Shown here piece by piece: positions 35,377 through 49,995 of a stretch of 64,000 nt of DNA (position 1 is its first letter; every line of letters starts with the position of its first letter). Location: positions 3,762,501 to 3,826,500 of the forward strand of contig NC_135558.1 of the NCBI RefSeq assembly GCF_964340395.1, read 5' to 3'. The position numbers and the translations under genes are program-made. The notes below the pieces were generated by a model. That model was given only the letters and a program-made list of their open reading frames with translations. It made no database searches and was not told the origin of the DNA. This stretch comes from Glandiceps talaboti. Lineage: Eukaryota; Hemichordata; Enteropneusta; Spengelidae.

Positions 35377-38360
35377 TGATTTCCACTGTAGTATAAGGGA
35401 ATGTATCAGGAAATTGTAGTTATAGGAAAACAGCTGCAAATGTAATGAAAACTGATGGAGACAAGGTAGGCCTACATAGTCTATAATTATATCATAATCA
35501 ATATTTTATGATTTTCTCATAAAAGTTTTAGTTATGAAAATGTGGCCATGATTTATGGTAAGGCAGGAAACAAGTGAAGGGATCCAACCTGTCTGTGTCA
35601 TGACTGGAGGCTATGTTATAATCTGTGCTGACTCAACAAATAACAAACTGTTAGAATACATGTACATGTGTGATCAATATTTTTACTCTGTTTTGGAATT
35701 TAAATAACAAGTTGGAAAATTGAGATATTTGTCTTGATATCTTGGCCAGGATATATTATGCTATACTTGGCAAAGGGAAGGATTTGGAAAGTCTGTATAA
35801 TGATTGTAACATTTACAATTTAATATACAAAAAATACCTGGAATGATATTTTGAAAAATTTAGTAGACCGAATTGTAATACTAGTACTGTATGACCATAT
35901 ATAGTAGATAGTACATGTATAGTAGATACTGTTGATGTGGGTGCAACTTTTTCTAAAATAAAAAAAGGTTGTTTCTCTGATAACATAACTGAAAATAGGG
36001 TAGGTAGGTTGGAATTTTATTTTATTTTAGTTTACTTTATAAAATAAAATTCACTTTGATGTCAAGGTAAGATACTCCTGTCAGTCAATACTTCCGAGAG
36101 AGTTTGATGAGGTGTAAAAGAAGTAAATGAAGACGAACACATTCTGTAAAGTGTATTGTTATAATCTAAAAAGACCTGGTTTCTCTCTGGAATATGATTT
36201 TTAAAAAATGACCATAGATGAGGCAAAGGCCTGAAGGTGTACACAGAAATGAAAGTAAATTGTCATAATGTTAAAAACAGAGTCAGGGGCTTAATCTAGG
36301 GCCTGTCAGGTTATTATTTGGCCTTATCTAAACTTGATTTGATATATGCTACCTGTACTTGGTATATACATATTAGTTTCATAATACTGCCCACTGATGT
36401 TAATATTATTAGATGTAAATATAATCATCGCACCAGACCTATGATATATCCATTTAGAAATTCAAAATATTGATATGAACTGAAGGTACATGTATATTTT
36501 CTCTCTTACCTTTTGTTGTTCGAGGTTACATCAAATTATTGATCAAGCATGTGTTATTACATGTGTATTGGCCACATCAGAAGACATAAGTTGCCTTGGT
36601 GATATTGTGTAATATTTTTCATGCTGATATTATAATTACAGTAATGGTGCACATAATTAAAATTTTGTAAATGTACTTTAATTAGTATGTTAATTTCAAC
36701 ACCTGAAAAGACAAGAGCTTAGGAGCAAAAAAAAATGAGAGATTAAAATGGAAACCAATTAAGAGTATATTAATAATTTATTAAGAGATGTCTATAACTG
36801 TGATATGTATTATCATTGGAGTCTTCAAAATGGTTGACACCAGACATCCTAACCCCCTCCCCTCCAAATATTTGGAATTTTTTATAACTTAAATACCATC
36901 AGACATAGAAATCAAGGGGTGTACATAATATTTTCTCAACTGTCTACCACAAATACATGTATATGTTAGACTTAGACAGTGACAAGTGACAGTTTGCCAT
37001 GTATTAAATAAGTAATGTACAATGAACACAAATTTACATGATAGATTTTAATACTGTACAATTTTTTTTCAAAATTTATAAAATTCTGTCACCACAATTA
37101 AATTTCCAAACATTTTTTTTAGGAATTAAGAGAAAAATAGTTATGGATTTAGGATTACAGTTACACATTTTTATGGTAATTTGTGCTTATCAAAAAACAG
37201 TATCCGACTATCGACAACGGATTTTCAATTTTATACCAAAAATAAAAGAGATATTTCTAGCATACTGGGTACGAGTAATTAAGGTTTGCTTGTATTGTTG
37301 TTAGTTAATCTAAAGAAAACACAAATTTCTAAAATTTGAATGAATATATTTGCCGTGTTTTAGTCTCAAAAGTAGGGTTTCTTTGATGTATATAAATTTG
37401 AATGGTAATGCAAATGGCAATTTAATTTCTTTGTGAAAATGTATATTTGAAAAATGCGTGTATTACAGGTATACATCAGTTCTTTTGAAAGGATTGTATA
37501 GAGCATGATTCATAGTTATTTGAAGGAACTAAAAAGCCTGATTACACAAACAAAGATTATTTTAACTACTCTGTGTAAACAGTCCTGCAGACATTCAGAT
37601 ATATTTGTACTACCTTCATTACATATTATATCAACCAAAGTACACCAAACAAATAGAAATGTATTCATGTCAGCTTTCTGTTCCTTGCATGACTATTTGT
37701 AGTCCTAGCACCTCAAGGTGCAATTATAAAAAGTCATACAAAATTAATATGCGGTGTTAATTATTTAACAGTCAAGTAAATTATTTGATTCTTTTTCTAC
37801 AGTCAATTACAAAGTACTGGAATGAGACGGGCTGACTAGCTGTACTTGGTGGAGTACATTTAAAGTGTATTTCAGGGATGTTTGTACCACAAATGTGGCT
37901 CCGTTATTCTTTCCGTTGGTGCGTTTACCATGTAACATAAAAGCCACACACAGAACGCTGTATAGTAATGCCTTCTCTATATTCATTGAATGGTGTGTCT
38001 TGGGGCCTTGTATTCACAGCCGCAGTTGTTGACATTTTCAATACAACTAATTTTTACAACAGAATTTCTCTGTTGAATGTACAAAAAGAGGCAGGCTTTT
38101 CATTCCTTGAGGCGGTCAGTTAACCAATTTTCACACCCCTTAGTGTGGTGATCCATTACTGAATGGGTGTATAGTGTATTTGCTGTAATATTCATAAAAA
38201 AAATGATATTTCAATACTTGTACATCTATTTTTTACAGTAGAATTTCTGTTAAATTGACAAAGTAGAAAGGCGTTTTCCAGGAGGCAGTGAGTGAACCAA
38301 TCTATACAATACTTGTGTCTCGTCAACTGTGATATGTAATATACATGTATTTTCATGCCG

Positions 38361-38687
38361 TTTTCATGACAATGTTTATAAAATCATATTTATTTCAATT
38401 TCAAAAGGAAAGTCCCTGAAAACTGATAAGGTTGGATGTACATGTAGGTAGCTAGGATATTCCGATAGAGTTTCATTGACAATGTGACATGATACATGTT
38501 AAACAATGCTTCCTTCCTCATTGATGTTTTCACAAGAATGTTTATAAAATCGTGATATTTATTTGGAAAGGAAAGTCCCTGAAAACTGATAAGGTTGGAT
38601 GTAGGTAGCTAGTATATTCTGATAGAATTTCATTGACAGTATGACATGATAGCTACATGTTAAACAATGCTTCCTTCCTCTTTGATG
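38361..38687. repeat. 166-bp tandem duplication
   Basis: Copy 1 is 38361-38526 and copy 2 is 38527-38687. Both carry the GGAAAGTCCCTGAAAACTG and AACAATGCTTCCTTCCTC blocks. A more diverged duplication (TTTTTACA.AGAATTTCT) lies just upstream at 38049 and 38231. Confidence 0.88.
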
Positions 38688-40289
38688 AGAACATCTTTCC
38701 CCTACTGAAAGGAAGTCCAAGGACATCGAGATAAAGAACATGTTACAATTATCAGCTGTGACATTACATCTTGATCAAGTTAAACCTCACAAATGACTGA
38801 AACAAGTGAACGGTTCAAACTCCCAGAAAATTAAATATGTCATCAGCAAACGCATCAAAATTATATGAAGTAGGTAAAATCTAGTCAGATCTTTAGTATG
38901 GTTTCTCTCCAAAATTCGAGTTGAAATTTTTCAGTTGTCAAATATTTTCCCCTCTGAATGACAGTGTACATTGTGTGTTACACTTACAGTGTGTTAGTAT
39001 GTTTGCCAGGGTTTTAAAACGCAGGAATTAGAGTAAAAGGGAATTTCACTAAATTTTAGATTTTTGTCTGACAACATATTCACAAAAATTCTTGTTGTAG
39101 AATTCTGGTGAAATGTAAAGGAAATAGGTACATGTATGTTTAGTAATACTTGGTGGCCTTAAAATGACACAGGGTATGTTGCAGTATCATTGAATTAACT
39201 GGTTGCATGATAGAGGAGGATTTATGACAAAATTGTCATTGCTTGTATAGGTGGACTGATTTTACATAGAGGTGGATACAAAATGTACATGATTATAGCA
39301 AAGTGCTATTAATCTTCCAAGTACAGCAGAGACAGGAAGCTTTGCAGGCCCTTCAGCAATGACCTAAACTTCGTTATTTGTTTTTTTGGGGGGGACAGAC
39401 CACCCTTGAGCAGAACGTTTAACTTTACAATAGTGGGCTGGAAAGTGTTTAAACGAAATTACTGGTTTAGCCACCACCAAAAAATAAAATGATTCAATCT
39501 GGAATGCGTTGTAGGCAAAAAATGGCTTCCTTCTTTGTCTGACAGTGATTTATTAGTAGCAATTACTCGTTTAGTTGTGGTTTTTCCTCTTTGTGTGGAC
39601 CAGTAGGAAATGAAAACCTTGATGACAAAGATTTGAATTTATTTACAAAATGAATCAGGTTGTTTCATTAAAGACAGAGGTTTTATTTTCATGTCATATC
39701 CATCCCATAATATGGCCAATTTTGGTAAAGCTCCCAAAATTGTCCAAAAAAGGGACTTTTTTTAATTTTGAACTTGAAATTTCCAAATTCAGGTTTTACC
39801 ATTCAGAATTTTATATTTTATGTCAGCAGTTTACCCAAAGAAATTTGAACACAAAGATTGGAGACCATATTCTAAAAGATTTGGTTCCAAAATGGTGAAA
39901 CATCAACACCAAATGAAAACTTCTCTTTTAATATTTGGCGTGAAAATATTGAAAAGAAAACTACATGTAGTATAAAATGTTTGGCTGGAAAATACTGGGG
40001 AATGATTGTGATATACAGTTTTGAATAGGAAGATTTGTCAGTCAATGTTTACTTTTTTTTCATTAGTCTTGAGACTGTTAAAATTACTGTTGTACAGTGA
40101 CTTCTTGTCATTACTGTCGTCAATCTAAAGTCAAGATAATGTTCAGAAGGGAATCATTTTACCGGAGGTTTGCCTCAACTCTCAAGGTAAATGAGTACAT
40201 CAGGCAGGATAGTTTAAGAGGATAGTCGTGATGAAAAGTTTTATAAGCAAAGTACCAGTTCTTATGTATTTCTCACATGAGAATTGTTC

Positions 40290-40690
40290 TGTAGTTGACA
40301 TTATTGAGTGAACAGCCATTCTAATTCTGTTCTTTGTATACCAAACATATATTTCATTATTGAGTGAACGGCCATTCTGATTTATTTCTTTGTATACCAA
40401 ACATTTATTTCACTAGTTGTGTGAATGGCTACTCTAGGTATACTAAACAGACTTTTCTCATTGAATGAATTGCCATTCTAATTCATGTCGTTGTAAAACA
40501 AATATGTATGAACTAGTGAAAGGCCACTCTTATTTATTCTTTGTATAACAAATATTTCACCAATGAAAATTACTGTATAGCCATTCTGATTCATCTGTGT
40601 GTATGCCAAACTCATACTTCACCTTTCAGAAATTATTGAGTAAATGGCCACACCAGTTTGACTGTTTGTAGACCAAACATATATTTCACA
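40290..40690. repeat. Degenerate minisatellite, about 50-65 bp units
   Basis: About seven diverged units share TGAGTGAA, GGCCATTCT, TTTGTATACCAAACAT and ATATTTCAC in that order. Confidence 0.8.
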
Positions 40691-42510
40691 GTTTCTTTTT
40701 GAGTCAATATCATTGCCTTGGTTAATTACATGGTCTAAAATAGGAACATTTATGTAGCAGTGCCAGAGGACTTACCTGTACCTATGTTGACAATGACACT
40801 TTTATAGTTCAGTAGTTTTCTTTGTTAATGCAAAGTAGTAATTGTTAGTAAAGTCTACCTAATCTTATTATTCCATATTTTTTCCCGTTGAGTAGCAGGC
40901 AGGTCAGCTTCCTGACAGGGAAGACGTCTTGTCAAAATTATGGAATACAAGATCAGGAAGTCAGCTCCGCCTTCTCCACCCCACTTATTTTCTCTACTTA
41001 GTTTTGATTTTAATTATATTGCAAGCATTAGCCACAGGCTTTGTTCATTCAAATTCCAACTGATAGAATTTTTTTTTTGTTCATTCACTTTTTCTGTTTA
41101 TATTGTAGAAAATTGAAGTCGATGTAGTTCAAAATTTAAAATCCTAGAGTGAAATTTCTGTATTCATAGATTTGACTCTTGGGGTATTGGGATAATGTAA
41201 TTTGGAAACATGTTCCATTAGTCTATGCTGCTGCAAGGCAATATTGCTAAAATATAGCAGTGGGAAAAATATGATTTAAGCTAACAATGCAGAAGTGAAA
41301 TCTGAAAAATGCAAAACAAAAAGAAGGGAAATTGATCTTTTTCTCAGTCAAATAAAAACCTTTCCTACCCAGTAAGTGAATTTTGTACTCTTATTAGAAA
41401 TTGATGCCTGAAATATTGCATTCTAAAGGAATTCTTCTGATCATTGTACATGTACATGAAATCAAATGATTTACATGTACAGTACTTACATTTGACAGCC
41501 TCTTATTTAAAACTAGGTAGATACAATGCACATATAGAAAAGCATGATGGAAAGTATATTTCCCTGTCAGAGGAACAGCACATCTGTAAAAATTAGCAAA
41601 AAATTAATTTTCAAGTGAAAAAATATGAACAGCAGAAGAGTGACTTAAAAGATGAAAATCGCTTCGTATAGGGACTTTAGTTTTTTAATAGCCATGAAAT
41701 GTACAAAGACACATCTTTTGTCTTGAGAGAATAGAATTAATTGAAATGAGATGCTTGTATTGAAATTTGCATTAATGTCATTAGTGAGATATGCATGTAA
41801 TGGATTAAAAAATGGCCAAGCATACATTGATTTATGTGTGCGGCAGTATCCAAATTATCATTTTTGTATCCCTTTGTTTGGTTTGACCCTAGAATACAAT
41901 AGGAGTAATAATCAATAGTGCACAGATTAGTTCCCTGCCAGCAACTTAGTATGAAGTAGTGGTTCGTTTAGATAATGTATGTTTTGCATTGCATAGTGCG
42001 GAACAATTCAAACGGTATAGAGAAATCCATCCCTGTGGTACACCCCTGATGCCCAATGCCGACTAGACACATTGGCAAAAATTAACAAAGTTACAATTAT
42101 TCCCAGTAATTTTCTGACTGTACTGTAAGTAGCAATATTTTATATTTAACATGTAGCAGGTATCACAAAATATCCATTCTCAAATTTTGAGATTGTTTGC
42201 ATTTTTTTTCATAATATTCAAAGTTATTATGTGTCTTATGATAATATAGCAATTGAGAAATTATAATGGAAAAGAAAATGATTGATTGAAAATCATGTAC
42301 TGAATTACAATGTAATTATGGAAAGTGTGTTGTCAGAAATGCTGTGAAAACACAGCTACATGGTAGTAACCCAGGACTCCCAAATCAAACCTTGATTCTG
42401 AGTAGACAATGTACACGATTTAGGAAAGACTTGTGTCCCAAGTGATCTCTGTCGTGAAACAAATAAGTCAAATTTAATATGGTGGTATGAACTTGGGATG
42501 AGTAAGAGGT

Positions 42511-42592
42511 CTAGGGGGGAGTGGGAGTAGGAGGTGGGAGGGGAGAGGAGGGGAGGGGGAGAGGAGGGGAGGGGGAGGGAGAGGTGGAGGGA
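42511..42592. repeat. Purine-only GGGA-rich tract
   Basis: About 80 bp nearly free of C and T on the plus strand, built of GGGGA and GAGG units. It could form triplex or G-quadruplex structures. Confidence 0.9.
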
Positions 42593-44228
42593 TCACTCTG
42601 ATTTAGACACTTTACTACATTTATATCTACTATAATTTAGTCATGAGAGGTTCGGATAATACCATAAAGTGTAATACCATGGGAATCCGCCTGTATTTTG
42701 ATACCCTTGTACAAAAGCACTCACCTGATAAATAAGTAGTAACTACATGCATGTATGTAGTATATGTGCATCATGGTCACTTTCACCACCATTTATGATG
42801 AAATTTACATTTGTTTATGTTGTGGATAATATGCAGGTTCTGTTAAGAACAAGACATTTTTTTTTTTTACAAAACTTGTAATGAAAATTTCTGTAAACAA
42901 AATCTGCCCTTTTGTTCTGTAAGGGTTGACTGAAATTCTGCTTTGTTGTGGCATCTGGTATGTATTGAAATAGCAGGGAGTCTGTAAGAGGAGATGTTTT
43001 CGCTACTTGAAAACAATTTTGTCCTTACGTTAAAATGCCAAATGGATTCTGAAAGAAATTTTCCATTATTGAAAGTAACCCAAGTAAAGTACTTTCAATT
43101 TGTTGTGCGATGGCTAGTGTTACAAATTTTTCAGAAACACCTTCAATGTATCCAAGACTGAGTCCTGGTCGGGACATTCCTGATAACTGACAAATGTGTA
43201 CGATTGTCTAAAATTGCTTTTTAAGCAATCGCCATACTACTTGTGTAGTGTTCAGTTTCTCATCACATTTCAGCTTCTCTCACGCTACCAAGGAGTGGTG
43301 GTGGTATTCATAGATGCAGTTTCTGTGATGCAAGACACTTTGATGTCTTAATGGGCACAAGGAATAGATTGTCCTTGGAATTTCTGTAGTCTGGCAACTA
43401 TCAAATTGACCATAATGGTTTACACTGGTGCCTTTGACAATGAAAGGCCTCTCCAAGTCTAGTTCCTGACACTCCTCTGTATAATGTATGATCTATTTGT
43501 AGTACACTAAGCTTTCAGTAGGTATTCTATACCTATAGGGTTTATGTCTGCTAGTTTGTCAACCCCAAACTACTAACTACAATTACTCAACCAAAATTGT
43601 TCCATTTTTATTTTAACATATTTTTTGACGAGCAGAAGTTAATAATATGTCAATTGTTTTTGCCCGGCCTTTCTTCAATGGAAAGTTAATCAAACAAAAT
43701 TTGCAAATATTTATTAAAAATTGAGCCTCAAAATAGGGGGGGGGGGGGTGTACAGGAAGATATGTGGATATGTGTTAGGTTGGATGGGAATTGGATCCAT
43801 AATTTGGACACCTCTTTACCTCCCCTATATTAGGCAATCACTTTAACTGAGTGGTTTAACAGATTTGACATATACTCAATTTTGTAACATCCAGTATAGG
43901 GATTGAAATACCCATACAATGGTTGAACTGAAAATACATGGTTAGAATGTATGCTTTACAGGAAAGGATTGTGCAATATTGAATAACAAGGGAAGTAAGT
44001 ATACAATGTGAAATATACTGTAGGAAAACAGGATGAATTGACAGTGAGATTCACCTGTTCCATGGTGACTTTCATTATGATATAGCCCACAGACTTGCTT
44101 TATAAAAGCTGACAATACAGTTTTTACTGGAATAAATGGAAATGGCAGTCTGTGGTGAACAAAACAATTCTGTAGGCTAAAAACCGGAATATCTTGTCTG
44201 CAGACACATCAAAGGGGATCTCTAGGTA

Positions 44229-44340
44229 CAGGTGCATACAAGTGTAGATCAGATGCTATTAGCCATACCACCCAGCTTCTTACTCAGGTGCATACAAGCG
44301 TAGATCAGATGCTATTAGCCATACCACCCAGCTTCTTACT
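44229..44340. repeat. 56-bp near-identical tandem duplication
   Basis: Copies 44229-44284 and 44285-44340 differ by one T/C change near the start, which points to a very recent event. Confidence 0.93.
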
Positions 44341-45317
44341 CAGATAAAATTTATTACTAAACTTTTTCTAGGCAGTAAATATAAGTTAGAGAGCACTACA
44401 GTGTCAGTAGTTAAATGTGCCTTATTGGTGTAATTACTGACCACTCTGTACTGACATTACAACCTTTACTTGATGTATATAAATTGACCTGTGTGAGCAG
44501 TCCTACTTGTGGGTCAAGAGATTTGGACCTTAAAACCATAACTTGGTGATATATAACATGTCATCTGTACGATATCAGTATGAGGTGTTCTGGTTGTCCT
44601 TGGTTACGGTGCCCTGCTGTATGTGGCATGGTTGACAAGTTTTAGAGTGAGAGAGATTACTGAAAAGAAACAAAGCTAGGTAACACTGGAAATGTTTAAT
44701 CTCCACATCCAGGGTATGGGAAGTTACATAAGCAGAGCTGTAAGGCTGGGTACAGATAACCCAAGGTGTATGGTTTTACAGATATGTTACATTGCATTGG
44801 ATTATGTAGAGGAAGAGTTATCATTTAGTGTGTGGGTGGGAAGGTGGGGAGAAGGGGTGGGATAAAAAAATGCATTTATATTGTACAGATGTTAAGGACT
44901 TACGGTGTTTACAAGATCACATAAAACTGTATATAGACAAACTGTAGCTTGGATATGAGGGGGAAATATCTATGTAAGTGCTACATGGATGGTGGTTGGG
45001 GTAGGGGTGAGGTAGGGGAGGGTGGTTACATTGTAATAGGGAATAACATCTCTACATTACCATTATTGTACAAATGTACATGATATTGACTAGAATATTG
45101 TATGTACATATATAAGTGAACAGATATTGAAAGATACATGTATTGAACAATAGCCCATTGTAGTATACCCCTGATGATGCTGATGAGATATCAGCCAAAA
45201 TATGGGATCCACTTCCAAGATATTTTGACTCTGTGAGTAGAAATTTTCATTACTTAAAGTATGAACCCACAGAGACCATGAACATTCATTCTCGCACGTG
45301 TTGAAGGTTGAAGATAT

Positions 45318-45386
45318 GGAGGAGGGGTGGAGGGTAGGAAAGGAGGGGTGGAGGGTAGGAACGGAGGGGTAGAGGGTAGGAAAGGA
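45318..45386. repeat. 21-bp G-rich minisatellite, three units
   Basis: Three units of GGAGGGGTGGAGGGTAGGAA type with two changes. The 21-bp period keeps a minus-strand frame open as a 7-residue Pro repeat, which explains the open frame there. Confidence 0.9.
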
Positions 45387-46810
45387 GGATGGATTACAAA
45401 CTGGTAACTCATTAACCACTTTCTTGTTAAGCAGATATTACAAATTTATTGAGAGGGGTGATTTAAAGATCCCTGGGTATGCTGTATTTGTGGGCAGTTG
45501 TTTTTGGTTTGCTAAGTGACAAATGTATTAGGAGAGTAAGCCATTCTCCTATTGTTGATATCACTGATGTGTAAATGCAGCACAGTTGACAGATGAAAGC
45601 GATAACATTTCAGTTATGGGTCACACACTAATGCATACTGCTATCAAATTACCCACCGTACAAAAAATATGCCATTTGCTTGCAGTCCTAACTCAGTGTA
45701 AGCTGAATATCAGCTGACTGTGTGTTATAAAAACAATAAATCTCAAGATGAAATACATATATCTTTGGTTTTGTGGAAATGTCTTAGAATTACATGGCTG
45801 TGTCCCCATTAACCTGAAATAAATAAATAACAGTACATGTACATGTTAGCGTAAAACAGACCAAATGTATTTAACAGCTGAATCTTTTATTTATTTCCTT
45901 CATCCCATGCTGGTAACTAATGACTACAAGGCACACTGAGTGATATGCAAATATTATGTAAATGAGCTCATGAATTCATCATGTAAAGTATGCATGAATA
46001 TTCATACATGTATGTACTTTATGATGGTAATAAACTGCAATGTAATACATGTACATGTGTATAATCAATGTCTATGTGATGAGTTCACTTCTCGAGTGGT
46101 TCACGGTAGGCTCCTGTTATTACATTGACATAAGAAAATGCAGAAAAACGACACCACCACATTGTGTACGTGTATGTGTGTACCTCCTGATTGACCTGCA
46201 GAAACTCGGTTTAAACTGGTCTATAATACAATCTCAAATATCATGTGTAGAAGTCCACAGCAGGTTACATTATTAGACTTGGATGATCTGTCTATCACTC
46301 TCAACTGTTTCACCTTATTCAGTCATGCATTATGGAGCTCTGGTGCACACCAACTGTATATGCAGTGATTCATACATGTGTGTGTATGTGTGTGTGTGAA
46401 TCCGGCAATATGATATACCCCCATCAGCATCAAACATGCATAAGTAAACCAAACAAACAAAGGCATCTCAAGTCTCTTATAAATTGAACTAGATGCCCTG
46501 AATTTGTTTTCTTTGTGAGTCCTAAAGGGTTTCCAAATGTAGGAACACTGCAAATAAATAACGGATGATCATATCCAGAGATTCTGTTACAGAAATACAT
46601 TAAATAATGTGAATTATGTATGGTATTTTGTGACGAATCAGAGTCACGGAGAGATTTGTTAGTTTAACTATTCAACAAGGTTCCATGTCCAATGTCAGGT
46701 CAATGTCTCTGTATTGTAACACATGCTGGTAAATCCCATCAGACTGTGTTTGCATTCACACTGAGCATTCAGCAAATATGACACCAATATATAATACACA
46801 TGCTGCTATG

Positions 46811-46916
46811 GCACACCACAGACAGACTAGTTTTATATACACAGCACAGTGTTACACATACGTGGTCCACCATAGACAGACTAGTTTAGATACACACAGC
46901 ACAGTATTACACATAC
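46811..46916. repeat. Tandem duplication, about 57 bp
   Basis: The CAGACTAGTTT and CAGCACAGT.TTACACATAC blocks occur twice in order. Confidence 0.8.
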
Positions 46917-47909
46917 ACTCATTGCTGATACATTTTTAAAATCAAACAGACTTAAATTGAGACACATGTATGCACACACACATCCACACGAACATCCGCC
47001 CCCCCCCACCCCACACACATATCTTTGCACATGTACAACTTCATTAATACATGCAGCTGCTACACCTCAACAGATGTAAGTTAAAACACATCCACAACAC
47101 CGTTACACATATGTACTTGATGGTGCAATGGTATACCCACACAGCAATTTTCATAAGCAATACTGAATTTATTACTGTGGAGTACATATATATGTACTTT
47201 CTACACATGTTTCTAAAGTAAGTCAAGCCAGTACCTTATCAGCACATATCCAACCATGACAAACCCAGACAAACTCTTAACTCACTGTTCCTTAGTCAGG
47301 GCAGGACTATACCAATATATACATGTATATGTTGACAAACCTAGAAAACTTTAATAGGAATCACTGGACAGTACTACCATGTGGATGTTTCAAATTAGCT
47401 TTAAAGATCAAAACCGAACTACAACCCCATGCATGTACAAACCCATATTGGACATGTTCATTCTAACAGACATGTTTCACATCAAACTTACAACAATACC
47501 AGCTGACAAGAACCTACAACATACATATTTTACAAACAAGCAAACACCACAAACTCATCAACCTGTACTAGATTACATCGACACCAATATTGGGGTCACA
47601 GGATTGAACCCCCACCAGGCATCCAGGATTTTTTAAGATGGCTGGCTGTACATACATGGTGTGTCCAGATGTAGACTTCATTTCTAGATGCAGTACACCA
47701 CATACCTTCATATTAAAACTACAAGTGGTAACGACACCCTGGCATTTCATTCTAATTACACTCAGAACAACTGATATTGACTTTATTCCTGTTTTCAATT
47801 TACATCACACCTTTGTCCAATTGGATAGTGTAAAATTAACCTGTCTACATGCATTGGCACTGATTCTGCATTCACCTTACTAGACAAAAAAAAGTGAAGA
47901 AAACATGAT

Positions 47910-48275
47910 GATCGCACAATGTCACAGGAAGAAACTTAATAGGCTAACCTCTCCCACTTTAATGAATGTTCACAAGTGTGACTGCGACACCTTTAACTTT
48001 TGGTGTAAACAATACAATGCAAAAACATGGTAAAATACTACCGCACTGTATATCATAATAGCAGTAAATTTCAATCAACTTATCGATATCTTAGATATAA
48101 ATACAGAACATGTTATTATTGATTGTGTGAAATTTTCGAAAGTTTGGTTAGAAGTGCGAAAATGAAGTTCTGTAAAAGCATTGATGCTAGACACCCCCCC
48201 CCCCAAAAAAAAACAACAAAAAAAAAACAAAAAAAAACAAACTTATATATTAAGCTTGTGTGACATATAGAGATT
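47910..48275. mobile_element. MITE, family with GATCGCACAATGTCACA ends, copy 2
   Basis: It is co-linear with the element at 3439-3840. Shared blocks include ATGTTCACAAGTG, the ATACAGAACATGTTAT block, the poly-C run and the AAGCTTGTGTGACAT end. Its right end is degraded and an A-rich run has expanded near 48205-48240. Confidence 0.78.
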
Positions 48276-48847
48276 GTCCTCTACAGAGTTAAGATTGACT
48301 TCTTTTTTTTTGCTAATGAAAGTTGTAGAATGTCATAAAATAAATCGTAAAGTGAACAACACTGTTGTAAAGACATAATGTTTACCAGTACAGAAAGCAC
48401 TTTCTGTGTCCCTACTAGTACTATTGACTGGGGATATTTTTATTCTTGATTGAGTTCACTATGGTACCTTTTCACTCTTGTCAATAGTATTAATTCCTGT
48501 CTATTTCATTTCACTCTCAATGAATACTAAATGTTTTCACATCACATTGTCAACATAGTCCCCTTTCTCAGCTACACAATATGCACATGTATTGTAGCAG
48601 TAGAGTGCACACTTTGAACAAGGTAACAGGTGTGTAGACACCTCTTGTACTATTTGTGCATACCCTCCTCATCATATTAACATTTCCTCTCAAAGCACTT
48701 CTACAGAATAGTATTGGGACAGTTGAACAGAGGTTATTAGTCAATATTTTGATTTGACACAGGCTATCATATGTCATACTTCTCAATATTTCAATGATTG
48801 CAGGCATTTTGTTTGTTGGTGATAGTAATTGAGAAAGAAAATGTAAG

Positions 48848-49110
48848 AGAGGGGGGAGAGCGAGAGAGATAGTGTTAGACCTATAGATAGATAGAAATGG
48901 TTCAGAGATAATAATTCTAAATGACAGAAACAGAGTCAGACAGACAAGAGAGATACTAGAGAGGGGAGAGGGAGGGAGAGAGAGACAGACAGACATACAG
49001 ACAGACAGACAGACAGACAGACATACACATGCACAGAGACAGTCAGGGGAGACAGACGGACAAACAGACAGAGAGGGAGAAGGACAGAGGAACACAATGA
49101 GAAACAGACA
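48848..49110. repeat. GA/ACAG purine-rich simple repeat region
   Basis: Diverged GAGA and ACAG units cover about 260 bp. The 185-codon minus-strand frame across it is low complexity and not a gene. Confidence 0.85.
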
Positions 49111-49995
49111 CCGACAGAAAGTCACAGAACCCTGGCCTCAAGGTGTATTCTTTGTCAATTAATATTTCCAGCCACTCAGTGAAAAGTAGCTGGTTAAACT
49201 GTTCAGGGTTAGTCTCCCTACTAAAAGCCCATTATCTCCTCATTTTTGCAGCAAGAATTCCAACCATCCACATTTGATTTATACTGTTTTTAACGTGACC
49301 ATCCCTCTGGCCATTATGCTTGATTCCCTATCTCTATCTAGAAAGCTATTTCCGAACTTTGTGTCGTCCACAATCTCTCCAATCACCCATCAATGATGAC
49401 CAGATGCCACCTGGGAAATTAGCCGCCATTTTTTACGACATAATATGTTTAGAAACCATGGTTAGATCACGTTCGTGTCTATTGTTGAACACTTCAAGAT
49501 GTAAATAGCTTGGTCAAGTAGATATGCGGGTACAGTTTGCTAAGGATGCTGTCCACATTTTAATTAGTGCTTTTGTGTGCTTTGTGCTATTGGAACATTC
49601 AACTCTTAAAAAGTGATTCAAGAAAAAGATACCAGTATGTCTTAATGTATGACTAGAAAGCAGTTCAAATATCCTTGTATCAAAGGTACACTGTTCACAT
49701 GGATTAAAGTATTGAGACAAAATATTGATGGTAGCCATGTGGTGTCTTGATAATACCCAGATACATTGATTGGCCTAGAGACTTATCCTAGTCCCACTAT
49801 CTCAAACCTACCTATCAAACCATGTGTAGGCTTGAGATAGGGAGACCATGACAGGTCTCCAAGCTGATTTTGATGGCGCCATATGCGACTCTAACTCACA
49901 AGTATTTATACTAATACCAGGGGTAACTGTAGTCTAGAGGCTATCTGTGGCTTCCAATCTTAAGTCTAGCTCAATGAAGTACATACATGTACTGC

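Noticed and set aside
48568-49125. 185-codon minus-strand frame, the second longest in the window
   Set aside because: Its N-terminal half is GA/ACAG simple repeat and the rest has no recognisable domain or splice context.
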